A program made the translations under genes and the position numbers. Under the pieces are notes generated by a model that saw nothing but the letters and a program-made list of their open reading frames with translations, was not told the origin of the DNA and did not search any database. This document shows positions 41,381-49,068 of a DNA stretch of 64,000 nucleotides, one piece after another (position 1 is the stretch's first letter; each line of letters opens with the position of its first letter). This DNA comes from Pseudomonadota bacterium (GTDB lineage: Bacteria > Pseudomonadota > Alphaproteobacteria > Rhizobiales > Xanthobacteraceae), in contig JAEWJH010000106.1 of the NCBI GenBank assembly GCA_023386635.1, forward strand, positions 1 through 64,000, given 5' to 3'.

Positions 41381-42227
41381 ACGTGGCGTATTCGCCATCG
41401 ACAGGGCGGTGTTCGATCACCCCATCTTCGCGCCGGAGCCTTACACCGAGCGCGAGGCGTGGCTGTGGATGATCGGCGCGGCGGCATGGAAGCCGATGCG
41501 GGTCCGCGTCGGTCGTGCGCCTATTGAACTGGCGCGCGGGCAACTCGCTTTCGCAACCCGGTTCCTTGCCACGAAATGGCGGTGGTCGGAGGCTCGCGTG
41601 CGACGTTTTCTGAAACGTCTCGAAATCGACGCGATGATAGTCACCCAAACGACGCACCAAGCGACGCTTATAACTCTATGCAATTACGATAAATTCGCCT
41701 TTGGCCGACGCGCTGACGACGCGCCAAGCGACGCACAAACCGACGCACAAGCGACGCGCTCGCGACGCAAAGAAGAAGAACCTAATAACTCTAAGAAAGA
41801 TTCCGAAGCTATCGCTTCGGACGCTGGCGCGTCGCCGCCGGTGGTGGTCGATCCGCGTGCGGACCTGTTCAACCGGGGCCGGCTGATCGTCGAACGCATC
41901 ACCGGCAAGACGCCAGACAGCGCCCGCGCCCTCATCGGCCGCTTTCTCAAGCTCGCAAACGACGAGGCTGTGGCCGTGCTCGGCGCCATCGAGGACGCGG
42001 AGCGCAACCGCGTCGCCGACCCCGTGCCGTGGATCAACCGCGCTCTCGGACAGCGCGCGCGCGGCGATCCCGGAGGCCGTGGCTACGTGAACCTTCGCGA
42101 AATGGCAGCCCGCATGAGGCAACCCGATGCAGCAACTTTCGATGATGCCCCAACGATCGACCAGCACAGCGGTGGCGCCGAGTTCGACTTCGGCGGTGGC
42201 GCACAAGCCCGATCCCGTGGTGGATGA
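41373..42227 (+). CDS. probable phage replication protein with winged-helix N-terminus
   Basis: 284 residues. I chose the GTG because CGGAGG sits six bases before it; the in-frame ATG two codons upstream would touch that site. Residues 1-100 (FDHPIFAPEPYTEREAWLWM ... FLATKWRWSEARVRRFLKRLE) form the initiator-like winged helix of many phage replication proteins. A charged linker follows, then a helical C-domain (RGRLIVERITGKTPDSARAL). Its 3' end overlaps the following gene by ~100 bases. Confidence 0.78.
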   Translation: MAERGVFAIDRAVFDHPIFAPEPYTEREAWLWMIGAAAWKPMRVRVGRAPIELARGQLAFATRFLATKWRWSEARVRRFLKRLEIDAMIVTQTTHQATLITLCNYDKFAFGRRADDAPSDAQTDAQATRSRRKEEEPNNSKKDSEAIASDAGASPPVVVDPRADLFNRGRLIVERITGKTPDSARALIGRFLKLANDEAVAVLGAIEDAERNRVADPVPWINRALGQRARGDPGGRGYVNLREMAARMRQPDAATFDDAPTIDQHSGGAEFDFGGGAQARSRGG

Positions 42228-42930
42228 TCTGCTGCGGACGTGCGAGCGGTCGATCCGGTGGCACCCGGCGGATGGCTCGCCGGCCGAGGCGGATCGTTTG
42301 CCGACCGCGGCGGAGCGCGAGAAGCTCGAACAGCGCCGCGCCGTGCTTCGCGCCGCGATCCGGCCCTGCTCGCAGGATCGCACGCAACGCGGGCTTGCCG
42401 CGGCCGCCATCGCCGAGATGATCGACAGCTTTCCGTCGACGCGCACGCTGTCGGATCGCGGCGGGCTCGTCGCCGGCATGGTGACGGACCTGCAGCAGTT
42501 CCCGGCGTGGGCCATCGAACAGGCGTGCCAGAAGGTGAAGATGGGACAGGCGCCGGGGCAAAGCCTGCAATTCTGCCCGGCGTCGTCGTTCATGGCGGCG
42601 CTGATCCGCGACGTGCTCGGGCCGGTCGGGGCGGAGGATCGGCGCATCAAGGGCGTGCTGGCGCTGGTCGACCGCCGCGAGGTCTCGAGCGAGGAATACG
42701 GCCGCGTCAGGGAGAAATTCGCCGCGCTGCAGGAGCAGCTTCACGCCGCCCAGCCGAAGGAGCCGGCGCGCCGCACAGTGATGGACGAGGCGAACGAGCG
42801 GTATTTCCGCCGTATGTGCGAGGATCAAGGCTCGCCGACATTCAGCGTGTCGCCCGAGTTCATCCGCTCGAACCGCGAGTGGGTGGAGCGCGTGACGGCG
42901 CACCAGCAGAGTGGGAGCGAGGGGACGTGA
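42127..42930 (+). CDS. phage protein, possible replication partner
   Basis: 267 residues. The N-terminal ~20 residues lie inside the preceding gene in another frame. The centre (RGLAAAAIAEMIDSFPSTRTLSDRGG ... LQQFPAWAIEQACQKVKMGQ) is helical, and the C-terminus is charged. Similar proteins follow replication initiators in alphaproteobacterial phages, where a helicase-loader role is suspected, but no ATPase motif is present. A later start inside the frame is possible. Confidence 0.7.
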   Translation: MQQLSMMPQRSTSTAVAPSSTSAVAHKPDPVVDDLLRTCERSIRWHPADGSPAEADRLPTAAEREKLEQRRAVLRAAIRPCSQDRTQRGLAAAAIAEMIDSFPSTRTLSDRGGLVAGMVTDLQQFPAWAIEQACQKVKMGQAPGQSLQFCPASSFMAALIRDVLGPVGAEDRRIKGVLALVDRREVSSEEYGRVREKFAALQEQLHAAQPKEPARRTVMDEANERYFRRMCEDQGSPTFSVSPEFIRSNREWVERVTAHQQSGSEGT

Positions 42931-43406
42931 GCGCACCGCTCGCCACCGTCCGCACATATGACGACCTGATCGCCGCGCTGCGCGCGCGCAAGGATCGACT
43001 GCGGCTGACCGATGCGACGATGGACGCGCTCGCCGGCTGGCAGAGCGGGTATACCGGCAAGCTGTTCGGCCCGTCGCAGGTGAAGAAGCTCGGCGGCCTG
43101 TCGTTCGAGTTGGCGCTGGCGACGCTCGGAGTGCGTCTGGAACTCGTCGAGGATCCCGAAACGGTGGCGATGATGGAGCGTCGATGGGAGCAGCGTGCGC
43201 GACCGGCGAACGTCGATGCTCACCGGATAAGTGAAACGCTAAAACGCCGTGTCCTGCCGCAGATAATGCGCGATTTGAGTAAAAAGGCCGCGGACGCAAG
43301 AAAGGCAAAAATCCGGCCTTCGACGCGGCGGAGAATCGCCCGGCTAGCGGCGAAGGCGAGGTGGCGTCGAACGAAGAAAAGAGTTTCAAAACGTTGTGCA
43401 GATTGA
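42927..43406 (+). CDS. HTH-type phage protein with basic tail
   Basis: 159 residues from GTG, which overlaps the previous stop (GTGA) and follows GAGGGG. LRARKDRLRLTDATMDALAGWQSGYTGKLFGPSQ and SFELALATLGVRLELVEDP resemble an Xre-type domain as seen in rhizobial phage regulators. The last ~45 residues are extremely basic. It is the last gene of the rightward early operon. Confidence 0.72.
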   Translation: MSAPLATVRTYDDLIAALRARKDRLRLTDATMDALAGWQSGYTGKLFGPSQVKKLGGLSFELALATLGVRLELVEDPETVAMMERRWEQRARPANVDAHRISETLKRRVLPQIMRDLSKKAADARKAKIRPSTRRRIARLAAKARWRRTKKRVSKRCAD

Positions 43407-43537
43407 ACTCGCGCTAGGGATCGAACAAACGCCTGGCATTATTCGGGAATTCCCGATGAACCATTTTCCGACAAAAATCCAAAAAACCACATTGACGAAA
43501 GATCAACGGGGATTTCTTATCTCAGGGCAAAGAGAAA

Positions 43538-43557
43538 GGGCGGCCTTGCGGCCGCCC
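43538..43557 (-). terminator. terminator after the phage tRNA
   Basis: On the minus strand an 8-bp stem GGGCGGCC/GGCCGCCC with a GCAA tetraloop runs into TTTCTCTTT, 12 bp past the tRNA CCA end. Confidence 0.7.
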
Positions 43558-43569
43558 CTCCGTCTCGGT

Positions 43570-43646
43570 TGGTGAGCCCGGGGGGATTCGAACCCCCGAC
43601 CTTCGCCCTGGAATGGCTACGCTCTATCCAGCTGAGCTACGGGCCC
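43570..43646 (-). tRNA. phage-borne tRNA, anticodon UCC (Gly), atypical
   Basis: The minus strand folds as a 77-nt cloverleaf: acceptor GGGCCCG with CGGGCTC (one G-U), D-arm GCTC/GAGC, anticodon stem TAGCC/GGCGA (one A-G mismatch), loop ATTCCAG, T-arm GGGGG-TTCGAAT-CCCCC, discriminator A, and encoded CCA. The anticodon UCC reads glycine codon GGA. However, bacterial tRNA-Gly normally has U73 and a C2-G71 pair, so aminoacylation by GlyRS is doubtful. Confidence 0.85.
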
Positions 43647-43651
43647 GGAAA

Positions 43652-43681
43652 CGCCCCGGCGTTAGCGCGCCGGGGTGTTTT
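43652..43681 (+). terminator. terminator closing the rightward early operon region
   Basis: 10-bp stem CGCCCCGGCG/CGCCGGGGTG with TTAGCG loop, followed on the plus strand by TTTT. It also sits directly upstream of the tRNA on the other strand, so it insulates the two units. Confidence 0.72.
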
Positions 43682-44027
43682 CATGTCGTGATTGTGCGGC
43701 GAATCGCCGTTTTCGCAACCGCTTTCAAAGAACCGCACTCACCACTACTCAGTATTCACATCGCCGGCGCTAACTAGCGGATAATGTTCGTGTTTTCTTT
43801 GCGTGGGTTCCCGGTGAGGGCTTGTGCATCGCGGGGATAACTGTGGGAGTAACACCCTCAGTTTGTTCTCCTGGTCCATGATTCTGGTTGAAACGCCAGA
43901 TACTTAATGCAGTAGGCGTCGGTCGCAGGGGCCTTTCCCCACCTAGCCCTCGCTTGTGGTCAAACGAACCACCGCCCGCGAGCCCTAGCGGCTGGTCGGG
44001 CGGCAGGAATCGCGCTCGAATACCGCG
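43682..44027. other. 346-bp region without a supported gene
   Basis: Contains a short CGGCG-AAT-CGCCG hairpin running into TTTT (about 43698-43714) and otherwise mixed-composition sequence before the next plus-strand gene. A minus-strand frame is open across part of it, but it is mostly antisense to the downstream gene. A promoter for the small genes that follow is likely here, but I cannot place it with confidence. Confidence 0.4.
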
Positions 44028-44285
44028 ATGTCTCAACCGCTCGTCGCCAAGCTCCACCACCTCGATGTGCACGGCCTGCCGCATTACCTCGTCTATGCCG
44101 GCGAGCAGGTGGTCGGTTCGATCCGCGATCACATTCCCAAGACCTTCGCCCCGCCGGGCGGCACTTGGTTTTGGGGAATCAGCCATCCTCACGATCTCGG
44201 GCGGCCGCGGCCGTGCAATGGGCACGCTCCGACGCGCGAGGCCGCGCTCGCCGCTTTCCGGAAGTGCTGGGACGCCGGCGCATGA
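44028..44285 (+). CDS. hypothetical phage protein
   Basis: 85 residues, MSQPLVAKLHHLDVHGLPHY onward, with a GTWFWGISHPHD segment and C-terminal AALAAFRKCWDAGA. The pattern (compact beta-rich part plus a short helix) is common in rhizobial genomes and prophages; function unknown. ATGA overlap with the following gene. Confidence 0.7.
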   Translation: MSQPLVAKLHHLDVHGLPHYLVYAGEQVVGSIRDHIPKTFAPPGGTWFWGISHPHDLGRPRPCNGHAPTREAALAAFRKCWDAGA

Positions 44286-44491
44286 CCGATCGCGTCGAGA
44301 ACTTCAATCTGGCGCCAGGCTCGCCGGTCGCGAGGGCGAAGGGCTGCATCTGCAAGCCGCAGGACACAGGAACGGAGATTTACAAGGCGGACATGGCGTG
44401 CCCGCTGCACGGCGTCGATGTGGTCGCAGAGATGATCGAACAGGGCGACGTCAACCTGCGGTTTGTGGACGGTGACGACCAGTCAGACTGA
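44282..44491 (+). CDS. small Cys-containing phage protein
   Basis: 69 residues, MTDRVENFNLAPGSPVARAK then GCICKPQD and ACPLHG, which may coordinate a metal. The start is coupled by ATGA to the preceding gene. Its last nine bases overlap the convergent gene on the other strand. Confidence 0.62.
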   Translation: MTDRVENFNLAPGSPVARAKGCICKPQDTGTEIYKADMACPLHGVDVVAEMIEQGDVNLRFVDGDDQSD

Positions 44492-44794
44492 TCCGTTCGG
44501 CCGATAGAGCGTGACCGCGAGGCCGGAGCGATAGGAAAGCTCGGCGGCGACGTCCATGGCCCGCATGAGCAAGATGGGGCGCTCGCGCTCTGACGCGGCG
44601 GTGACATTCGTGATGGGCTCGATCTGATCATTCGCGCGCCGGCCGTAGACCGTGAAGAACCGCGCGGCATTGAAGGCCACGCCGCTGTCGGTCACCGTGC
44701 AACCGCCGAGCTCGAGCCCGGTATAGGCCGCCCAGTCAGGTGCCGAGCCGCCGCACTGGCTGAACAGGTCCTGGTCGATGATCTGCATCGTCAC
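44483..44794 (-). CDS. hypothetical phage protein
   Basis: 103 residues, MTMQIIDQDLFSQCGGSAPD onward; no recognised domain. Possibly an alpha/beta fold with TVTDSGVAFNAARFFTVYGRR. It is coupled by ATGA to the upstream HTH gene in a leftward unit that starts near 45.83 kb. Confidence 0.62.
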   Translation of the reverse strand: MTMQIIDQDLFSQCGGSAPDWAAYTGLELGGCTVTDSGVAFNAARFFTVYGRRANDQIEPITNVTAASERERPILLMRAMDVAAELSYRSGLAVTLYRPNGSV

Positions 44795-45027
44795 TCCTCC
44801 CGTTCGATACGCGCGCCGCGGTTGAGGGCTCGGCGCCAGCGTTTCGCGAGATAGGCGTCGCGCTGCTTGCGCCAGTCTACGCCGGCCGCGAGCAACCAGT
44901 GACGCACCAGCTGCCGCGACACGCCCGCGAGGTCTGCGGCCTCTGATGGGTTTACGAGCCCTTCGCGCAGCAGCGTCATCGCCGCCCGGTGCGCGTCCTC
45001 GTCTTTTCGTGTATCCTTGGGCGTCAT
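44791..45027 (-). CDS. small HTH protein
   Basis: 78 residues. RAAMTLLREGLVNPSEAADLAGVSRQLVRHWLLAAGVD is a clear helix-turn-helix (15-52), followed by a basic tail. It could regulate the late promoter region or bind packaging sites; no evidence favours either. Confidence 0.72.
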   Translation of the reverse strand: MTPKDTRKDEDAHRAAMTLLREGLVNPSEAADLAGVSRQLVRHWLLAAGVDWRKQRDAYLAKRWRRALNRGARIEREE

Positions 45028-45075
45028 CGCGCGTCCTGGGGCGCCCTCGCGGGCCTTTCAGCGATCAGGTGGCAC

Positions 45076-45101
45076 GGCCCGGCGGCGCCAACCGCCGGGC
45101 C
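45076..45101. terminator. GC-rich hairpin between leftward genes
   Basis: 10-bp perfect stem GGCCCGGCGG/CCGCCGGGCC with a CGCCAA loop, without a U-tract. It separates the 45109-45696 gene from the HTH gene and may act as a partial terminator or processing signal. Confidence 0.5.
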
Positions 45102-45108
45102 AATTCGT

Positions 45109-45696
45109 TCAAGCATAGGACGAGAAGCTATCGACGCCATAGACCGGCACGCCGGCCACGATCTCCGGCTTGACGAAATAGGCGTGGGCGTAGTGGTTGA
45201 TCTTGATGCGGCCATCCTGCGCCAAGCACCGCTTGGCCTCGCCAGCGCGGAATTTGCCGGGCTGCGGCGTGGTCTTGCCGGTCATGTCGCCTGTGGCGAC
45301 GCGGGCCTGCTCGATCTCGCGCACCCACACCGTCTTGCCGCTGACCTTCACCACCTCGTACCAGTCGATATTGGTCTGATCATAGCCCCAGGAGCGGCGG
45401 AATAGATCGCCGACCTTGTAGGGATTGACCCAGGCCTGACGCTGCGCACGCGCTGCAGCCTTCGCGCCGGCTTTGGCTCGACGCAAAGCGAATGCATCGG
45501 CAATGGCCTTCTCGCGCCGCGCATTGTCGCGGAAGCGGTAGCGCCACAGCGGCTTGCTCGACTTGCCAGCGAAGAGCGTAGCGCATGGCACACCAGCGCC
45601 GGCGGTGTAGAGATAGGCGACAGCATCGCTGCCTTTGTCAGCAACCTTCACGGCGCCGGCGGGGATGTAGAACTCGCGGGGCATGATTGCGCGCAT
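45109..45696 (-). CDS. conserved phage protein of unknown function
   Basis: 195 residues from MRAIMPREFYIPAGAVKV. I kept the first ATG because GGGAGGGCTGATCG precedes it. The central helix RREKAIADAFALRRAKAGAKAAARAQRQAWVNP is very basic, and the flanks are beta-rich (VGDLFRRSWGYDQTNIDWYEVVKV). It looks nucleic-acid binding; similar proteins occur widely in alphaproteobacterial phages, uncharacterised. Confidence 0.75.
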   Translation of the reverse strand: MRAIMPREFYIPAGAVKVADKGSDAVAYLYTAGAGVPCATLFAGKSSKPLWRYRFRDNARREKAIADAFALRRAKAGAKAAARAQRQAWVNPYKVGDLFRRSWGYDQTNIDWYEVVKVSGKTVWVREIEQARVATGDMTGKTTPQPGKFRAGEAKRCLAQDGRIKINHYAHAYFVKPEIVAGVPVYGVDSFSSYA

Positions 45697-45699
45697 CGA

Positions 45700-45834
45700 T
45701 CAGCCCTCCCGGTTCATGCGGCGGAGCGAAGCGCGATCCCAAGCAGCCACAGCCATATGCAGGGCGCTAAACGCGAACCCGATCAGCGTCAGCGTGCCAA
45801 GGGGCAGCATGATGAAGAATTGGAAGTCGGTCAT
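45700..45834 (-). CDS. 44-residue membrane protein
   Basis: Reads MTDFQFFIMLPLGTLTLIGF then AFSALHMAVAAWDRASLRRM: one hydrophobic helix and a basic tail. GCGAGGAACATCAA precedes the ATG, and the stop lies three bases before the next gene. It is the first gene of the leftward accessory unit, next to the operator pair. Function unknown; lysis-related or exclusion roles are possible. Confidence 0.6.
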   Translation of the reverse strand: MTDFQFFIMLPLGTLTLIGFAFSALHMAVAAWDRASLRRMNREG

Positions 45835-45871
45835 TTGATGTTCCTCGCGGTTGAGCGATGCGCCAACATCG

Positions 45872-45917
45872 CTTTACAAATGTAAAGTAAGCACGGCCTC
45901 GCACGTTTGTCAAACGT
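45872..45917. promoter_or_regulatory. two operator-like palindromes in the late control region
   Basis: CTTTACA-AA-TGTAAAG (45872-45887) and ACGTTTG-T-CAAACGT (45903-45917) are perfect inverted repeats 15 bp apart in an AT-rich patch between the leftward accessory unit and the rightward late operon. Neither resembles the CI operator, so a different regulator is implied. The rest of the 326-bp gap (45835-46160) shows no gene I can defend. Confidence 0.55.
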
Positions 45918-46160
45918 AAAACGTGAATTTTTTTGTCAAGCCGACTCGATATCCGCCGGTCACCACCAAAAACCCGCATAAACATTGAGAAACTTGCCCG
46001 GTGCGTTGCGGCCGATCACCACCACGCGCAGTTTCCCCCGCGCCCCGCATCGCGCGCCCGCGCTCCTTTCCTGAAAGGGAAGGAGACCTTCCGCAGCGAG
46101 CCTGCGAGCGAGGACCACGACGAAGGCCGAACGGCCGAGGACGTACCAACCGAGCAGGCA

Positions 46161-46676
46161 ATGCCAGCGACATCGCAAGCAATCGCACCAGCAGCCGCCG
46201 GAACACCGACAACACAGCCGAAAGTGAAGCGCGAACTGCGCGTAACCGGCCGTCTCAAGCAGGCAATCGAGCAGATGGTGTGGTCCGGCCTCACACGGGC
46301 GCAGGCTGCAAAAGCGACCGGAATGGCGGAACATTCGCTCTACGTCGCGTTCCGAAAGCCTCACGTGAAGGCACACTATCTGAGTGAGTTGGAGGTGTTG
46401 CGCACCTCTGAACGAGCGCGGAACTTTCACACGCTCTGCGAAGTGCGCGATCAGACGACGAACCAGATGGCTCGCGTCAACGCGGTGAAAGCCCTCGAAC
46501 AGGTCGACGAAGAGACCGAGCGGAAGGCCGCGGTTCGCACGCCAGGTGTGACGATTGTGATCGCGAGTGGTGAGCAATCGTTGAAGTCGGTGACGATTGA
46601 TGCGCATTCCTCAGTAAAACAGGCAATCGGCGTTCCCTTCGGCGGGGAGTCCGGCGGCGGGGATGGTGCAGCGTGA
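46161..46676 (+). CDS. terminase small subunit-like DNA-binding protein
   Basis: 171 residues from MPATSQAIAP. An Ala/Pro-rich linker is followed by an HTH (GRLKQAIEQMVWSGLTRAQAAKATGMAEHSLYVAFRKPHV) and a helical oligomerisation part. Its place directly ahead of the large terminase supports the packaging role. The frame is open further upstream to 45933, and the true start is uncertain because no strong ribosome site is visible. Confidence 0.78.
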   Translation: MPATSQAIAPAAAGTPTTQPKVKRELRVTGRLKQAIEQMVWSGLTRAQAAKATGMAEHSLYVAFRKPHVKAHYLSELEVLRTSERARNFHTLCEVRDQTTNQMARVNAVKALEQVDEETERKAAVRTPGVTIVIASGEQSLKSVTIDAHSSVKQAIGVPFGGESGGGDGAA

Positions 46677-46870
46677 CGCGCCAGCCTCACCACGCACGCG
46701 GCCGACGCCCCCCGGGTCGCGATCACGCGCGCGCAACACGCGAGGTGGGGGTGGGGGAAAATCGGCGCGCGCTTGAGGCGCTGGTACTCCCCCCATCCAG
46801 TTTCCCTGAAAACGGTCCGGGGTGGTGTCGGGAATTTTTCGGGCGTGAAAACTTCCGGGCTCGCTCATGA
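46673..46870 (+). CDS. possible small protein bridging the terminase genes
   Basis: 65 residues from GTG. It overlaps the small-subunit stop (GTGA) and the large-subunit start (ATGA), which is the coupling pattern of real genes here. The sequence is Arg-rich with WCREFFGREN at the end and resembles nothing known. It may be a chance frame in the GC-rich spacer. Confidence 0.35.
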   Translation: MTRQPHHARGRRPPGRDHARATREVGVGENRRALEALVLPPSSFPENGPGWCREFFGRENFRARS

Positions 46871-48381
46871 CCGACGGTCCGCTGCTCGACGAACACGGCC
46901 GGCAGATTTACCGGGTGCGGCCCGCGACGAAGGGCGCCGCGTTCATCACGTCCAACAACTTCATGGACACGATCATCGGCCCGGTCGGGTCCGGCAAGTC
47001 GGTGCTGTGCTGTCTGCGGCTGATGCGGCACGCGCAGGAGCAGCGGCCATCGCGGATCGATGGGCTGAGGTATTCCCGGTTTTTCGTCGCGCGCAACACC
47101 TATCCCGACCTGCGGCGCACGACGATCAGGACCTGGCTCGACACGTTTCCGGAAGCGGTCTACGGCCGGTTTTATTGGGGGCAGCCGCCATCGCACCGGA
47201 TCGCCTTCGGCGATGTGCGGATGGAGGTGGACTTTCTCGCGCTGGATAAGCCGGAGGACATTCGCAAGTTGCGGTCCGGCGAATATTCGGGCGGATGGTT
47301 CAACGAAGTCCAGTACATCCCGATCGAGCTTGTCGACGAAGGCCAATCCCGCGTCGATCGCTATCCGAAGCAGTCGCACGGCGGCGCGACATGGGCGGGC
47401 GTGATCTGTGACGCGAACGCACCGGACGAAGATCACTGGCTTGCGACGCGCACCGGCATGGTCGATCCCCCGTCGGGGCTGACGCCGGAGGAGATGGTCC
47501 AGTACCAGTGGCCGGAGGAGTGGGGGCTTTTCATTCAGCCGCCGGCGCTGATCGAGCAGATGGACGCGCAGGGCCGCGTCACCGGATACACGGTCAACCC
47601 CGACGCCGAGAACCTGGAAAACCTGTCGGAGAAGTATTACCCGCGTCAGATCGTCGGCAAGACCAAGGCGTGGATCGACAGTCGGCTGATGGTTCGGTGC
47701 GTCTTGCTCGTCGAAGGCGATCCCGTCTACCCGATGTTCCGGCGCGAATTCCATGGGGCACCGACCGCGCTTGAGCCGGTACCCGGTCATGATGTGCGGC
47801 TATGGATGGATTTCGGCCGGTCGCCGGCGGCGACGTTCGCGCAGGAAATCAATGGCCGCGTGTTCGTACAGCACGAGATGATCGGCTTTAACGAGCCGGC
47901 GTCGAGCTTTGCGCCGAAGGTCAAACGATTCCTCGAACAAAACTATTCCGGCTGCCGGCTGATCACACATGGAGACGAGAAGGGGCGGGATCGCGGGCAG
48001 GCGAACGACATCACGCCTTTCGATGTGTTCGCGTCGTATGGCATCCCTGTCAATCCGTCATCGAACGACATCCGCGCCCGCGTCGATACGTTTTCGTTCG
48101 CGCTGAATGACAATCCCGGCGGCATCAACCGCTGGGTGATCTCGCCGCGGTGCCGGACGTTGATCGTTGGTCTCGCCGGTCGATACTGTCTGGAGAAAGA
48201 CCCTGAAACGGGCGAGCTGAAGCCGACCAAGAACAAATATTCGCACGTCTGCAATACGATCGAATATGGCGCGATGTCGCTCGGTGAAGGCCGACGTATG
48301 GTAGGGCTGCCGGCAGCGGGCACGAGCAAACCGGTGCAGACCCGCAAGCGCCGCGGCGGCGCCGGGCGGCGGATCGCATGA
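46867..48381 (+). CDS. terminase large subunit
   Basis: 504 residues. ATPase domain with Walker A GPVGSGKS (38-45) and an acidic Walker B-like GGWFNEVQ near 140. The nuclease domain starts around WMDFGRSPAATFA (about 312), with further acidic residues THGDEKGRDRGQAND. This layout is that of the podoviral terminases grouped with BPP-1. It packages DNA into proheads and cuts it. Confidence 0.93.
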   Translation: MTDGPLLDEHGRQIYRVRPATKGAAFITSNNFMDTIIGPVGSGKSVLCCLRLMRHAQEQRPSRIDGLRYSRFFVARNTYPDLRRTTIRTWLDTFPEAVYGRFYWGQPPSHRIAFGDVRMEVDFLALDKPEDIRKLRSGEYSGGWFNEVQYIPIELVDEGQSRVDRYPKQSHGGATWAGVICDANAPDEDHWLATRTGMVDPPSGLTPEEMVQYQWPEEWGLFIQPPALIEQMDAQGRVTGYTVNPDAENLENLSEKYYPRQIVGKTKAWIDSRLMVRCVLLVEGDPVYPMFRREFHGAPTALEPVPGHDVRLWMDFGRSPAATFAQEINGRVFVQHEMIGFNEPASSFAPKVKRFLEQNYSGCRLITHGDEKGRDRGQANDITPFDVFASYGIPVNPSSNDIRARVDTFSFALNDNPGGINRWVISPRCRTLIVGLAGRYCLEKDPETGELKPTKNKYSHVCNTIEYGAMSLGEGRRMVGLPAAGTSKPVQTRKRRGGAGRRIA

Positions 48382-48905
48382 CCCCGAGCCAGTTCTCCAA
48401 ATTCGAGCCGCTCAGTTGGTTGGTGGTGTTCACCACCACGACCACGATGCCGTGGCTCGACCGCGTTCTCCCGGGCCGATTCAAGCACGTCATGGCGTTC
48501 GGCTGGGTGGAAGCGTCCAAGGTGTTCGTCCATTACGACGTGCAGTTCGGCCGCACGCGGGTGATGGCGATGCCTGAACAGGAAGGTCTCGAACTGATCG
48601 CCTTCCGCCTCGGCGGGGACAGCGGTGCCGGCGCGCTGCGGATGCCGGCCGACAAGAACGCGCGATGGAATGCGCGCGTCGGTTTCTGGTGCGTGCCGGC
48701 GATCAAACACCTGCTCGGCCTGCGTTCGGGTGCGTTGCGGCCGGACCGGCTCTGGCGAGACTGCCTCGCATCAGGAGCGGAAGTGATCCATGGACTTCGA
48801 CCCGCCGCGGCCCCAGCCGTATCAACCGAGCGCGCAGGAAGTGCAGGCGCAGCAAGCGGCGGAGAACGACAAGATTTCGTCGATTCAGGACCGCCTGCGG
48901 ACTGA
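48378..48905 (+). CDS. conserved phage protein after terminase
   Basis: 175 residues, MTPSQFSKFEPLSWLVVFTT then MAFGWVEASKVFVHYDVQFG. The first ~115 residues look folded; the rest is low complexity and encoded over the start of the next gene (116-bp overlap), so the true functional part may be the N-terminal two thirds. ATGA overlap with terminase. Confidence 0.68.
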   Translation: MTPSQFSKFEPLSWLVVFTTTTTMPWLDRVLPGRFKHVMAFGWVEASKVFVHYDVQFGRTRVMAMPEQEGLELIAFRLGGDSGAGALRMPADKNARWNARVGFWCVPAIKHLLGLRSGALRPDRLWRDCLASGAEVIHGLRPAAAPAVSTERAGSAGAASGGERQDFVDSGPPAD

Positions 48906-49065
48906 TAGCGATCGGCTGTTCCGCATCTACGGCGCGCGTCAGGCATTCTCCGGCACCACCGGCACGCCGATCCAGTCGACGAGCACCAGCACGGCGGCAG
49001 CGCCAAGCGGTTTGTCCGGGTTTTTCGGGAACGTTTTTGCCGCCGGCCTGAAAAAGTTGATGTGA
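48790..49065 (+). CDS. small virion-region protein
   Basis: 91 residues, MDFDPPRPQPYQPSAQEVQA, a helical stretch QQAAENDKISSIQDRLRTDSDRL, and a C-terminal GLSGFFGNVFAAGLKKLM. Its hydrophobic tail and place before the portal gene recall small head-assembly or ejection proteins of podoviruses. Function unknown. Confidence 0.72.
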   Translation: MDFDPPRPQPYQPSAQEVQAQQAAENDKISSIQDRLRTDSDRLFRIYGARQAFSGTTGTPIQSTSTSTAAAPSGLSGFFGNVFAAGLKKLM

Positions 49066-49068
49066 TCG

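Noticed and set aside
43770..44225. Minus-strand frame of 151 codons in the region after the phage tRNA
   Set aside because: Most of it is antisense to the 44028-44285 gene, and the remainder has no similarity to a known protein.
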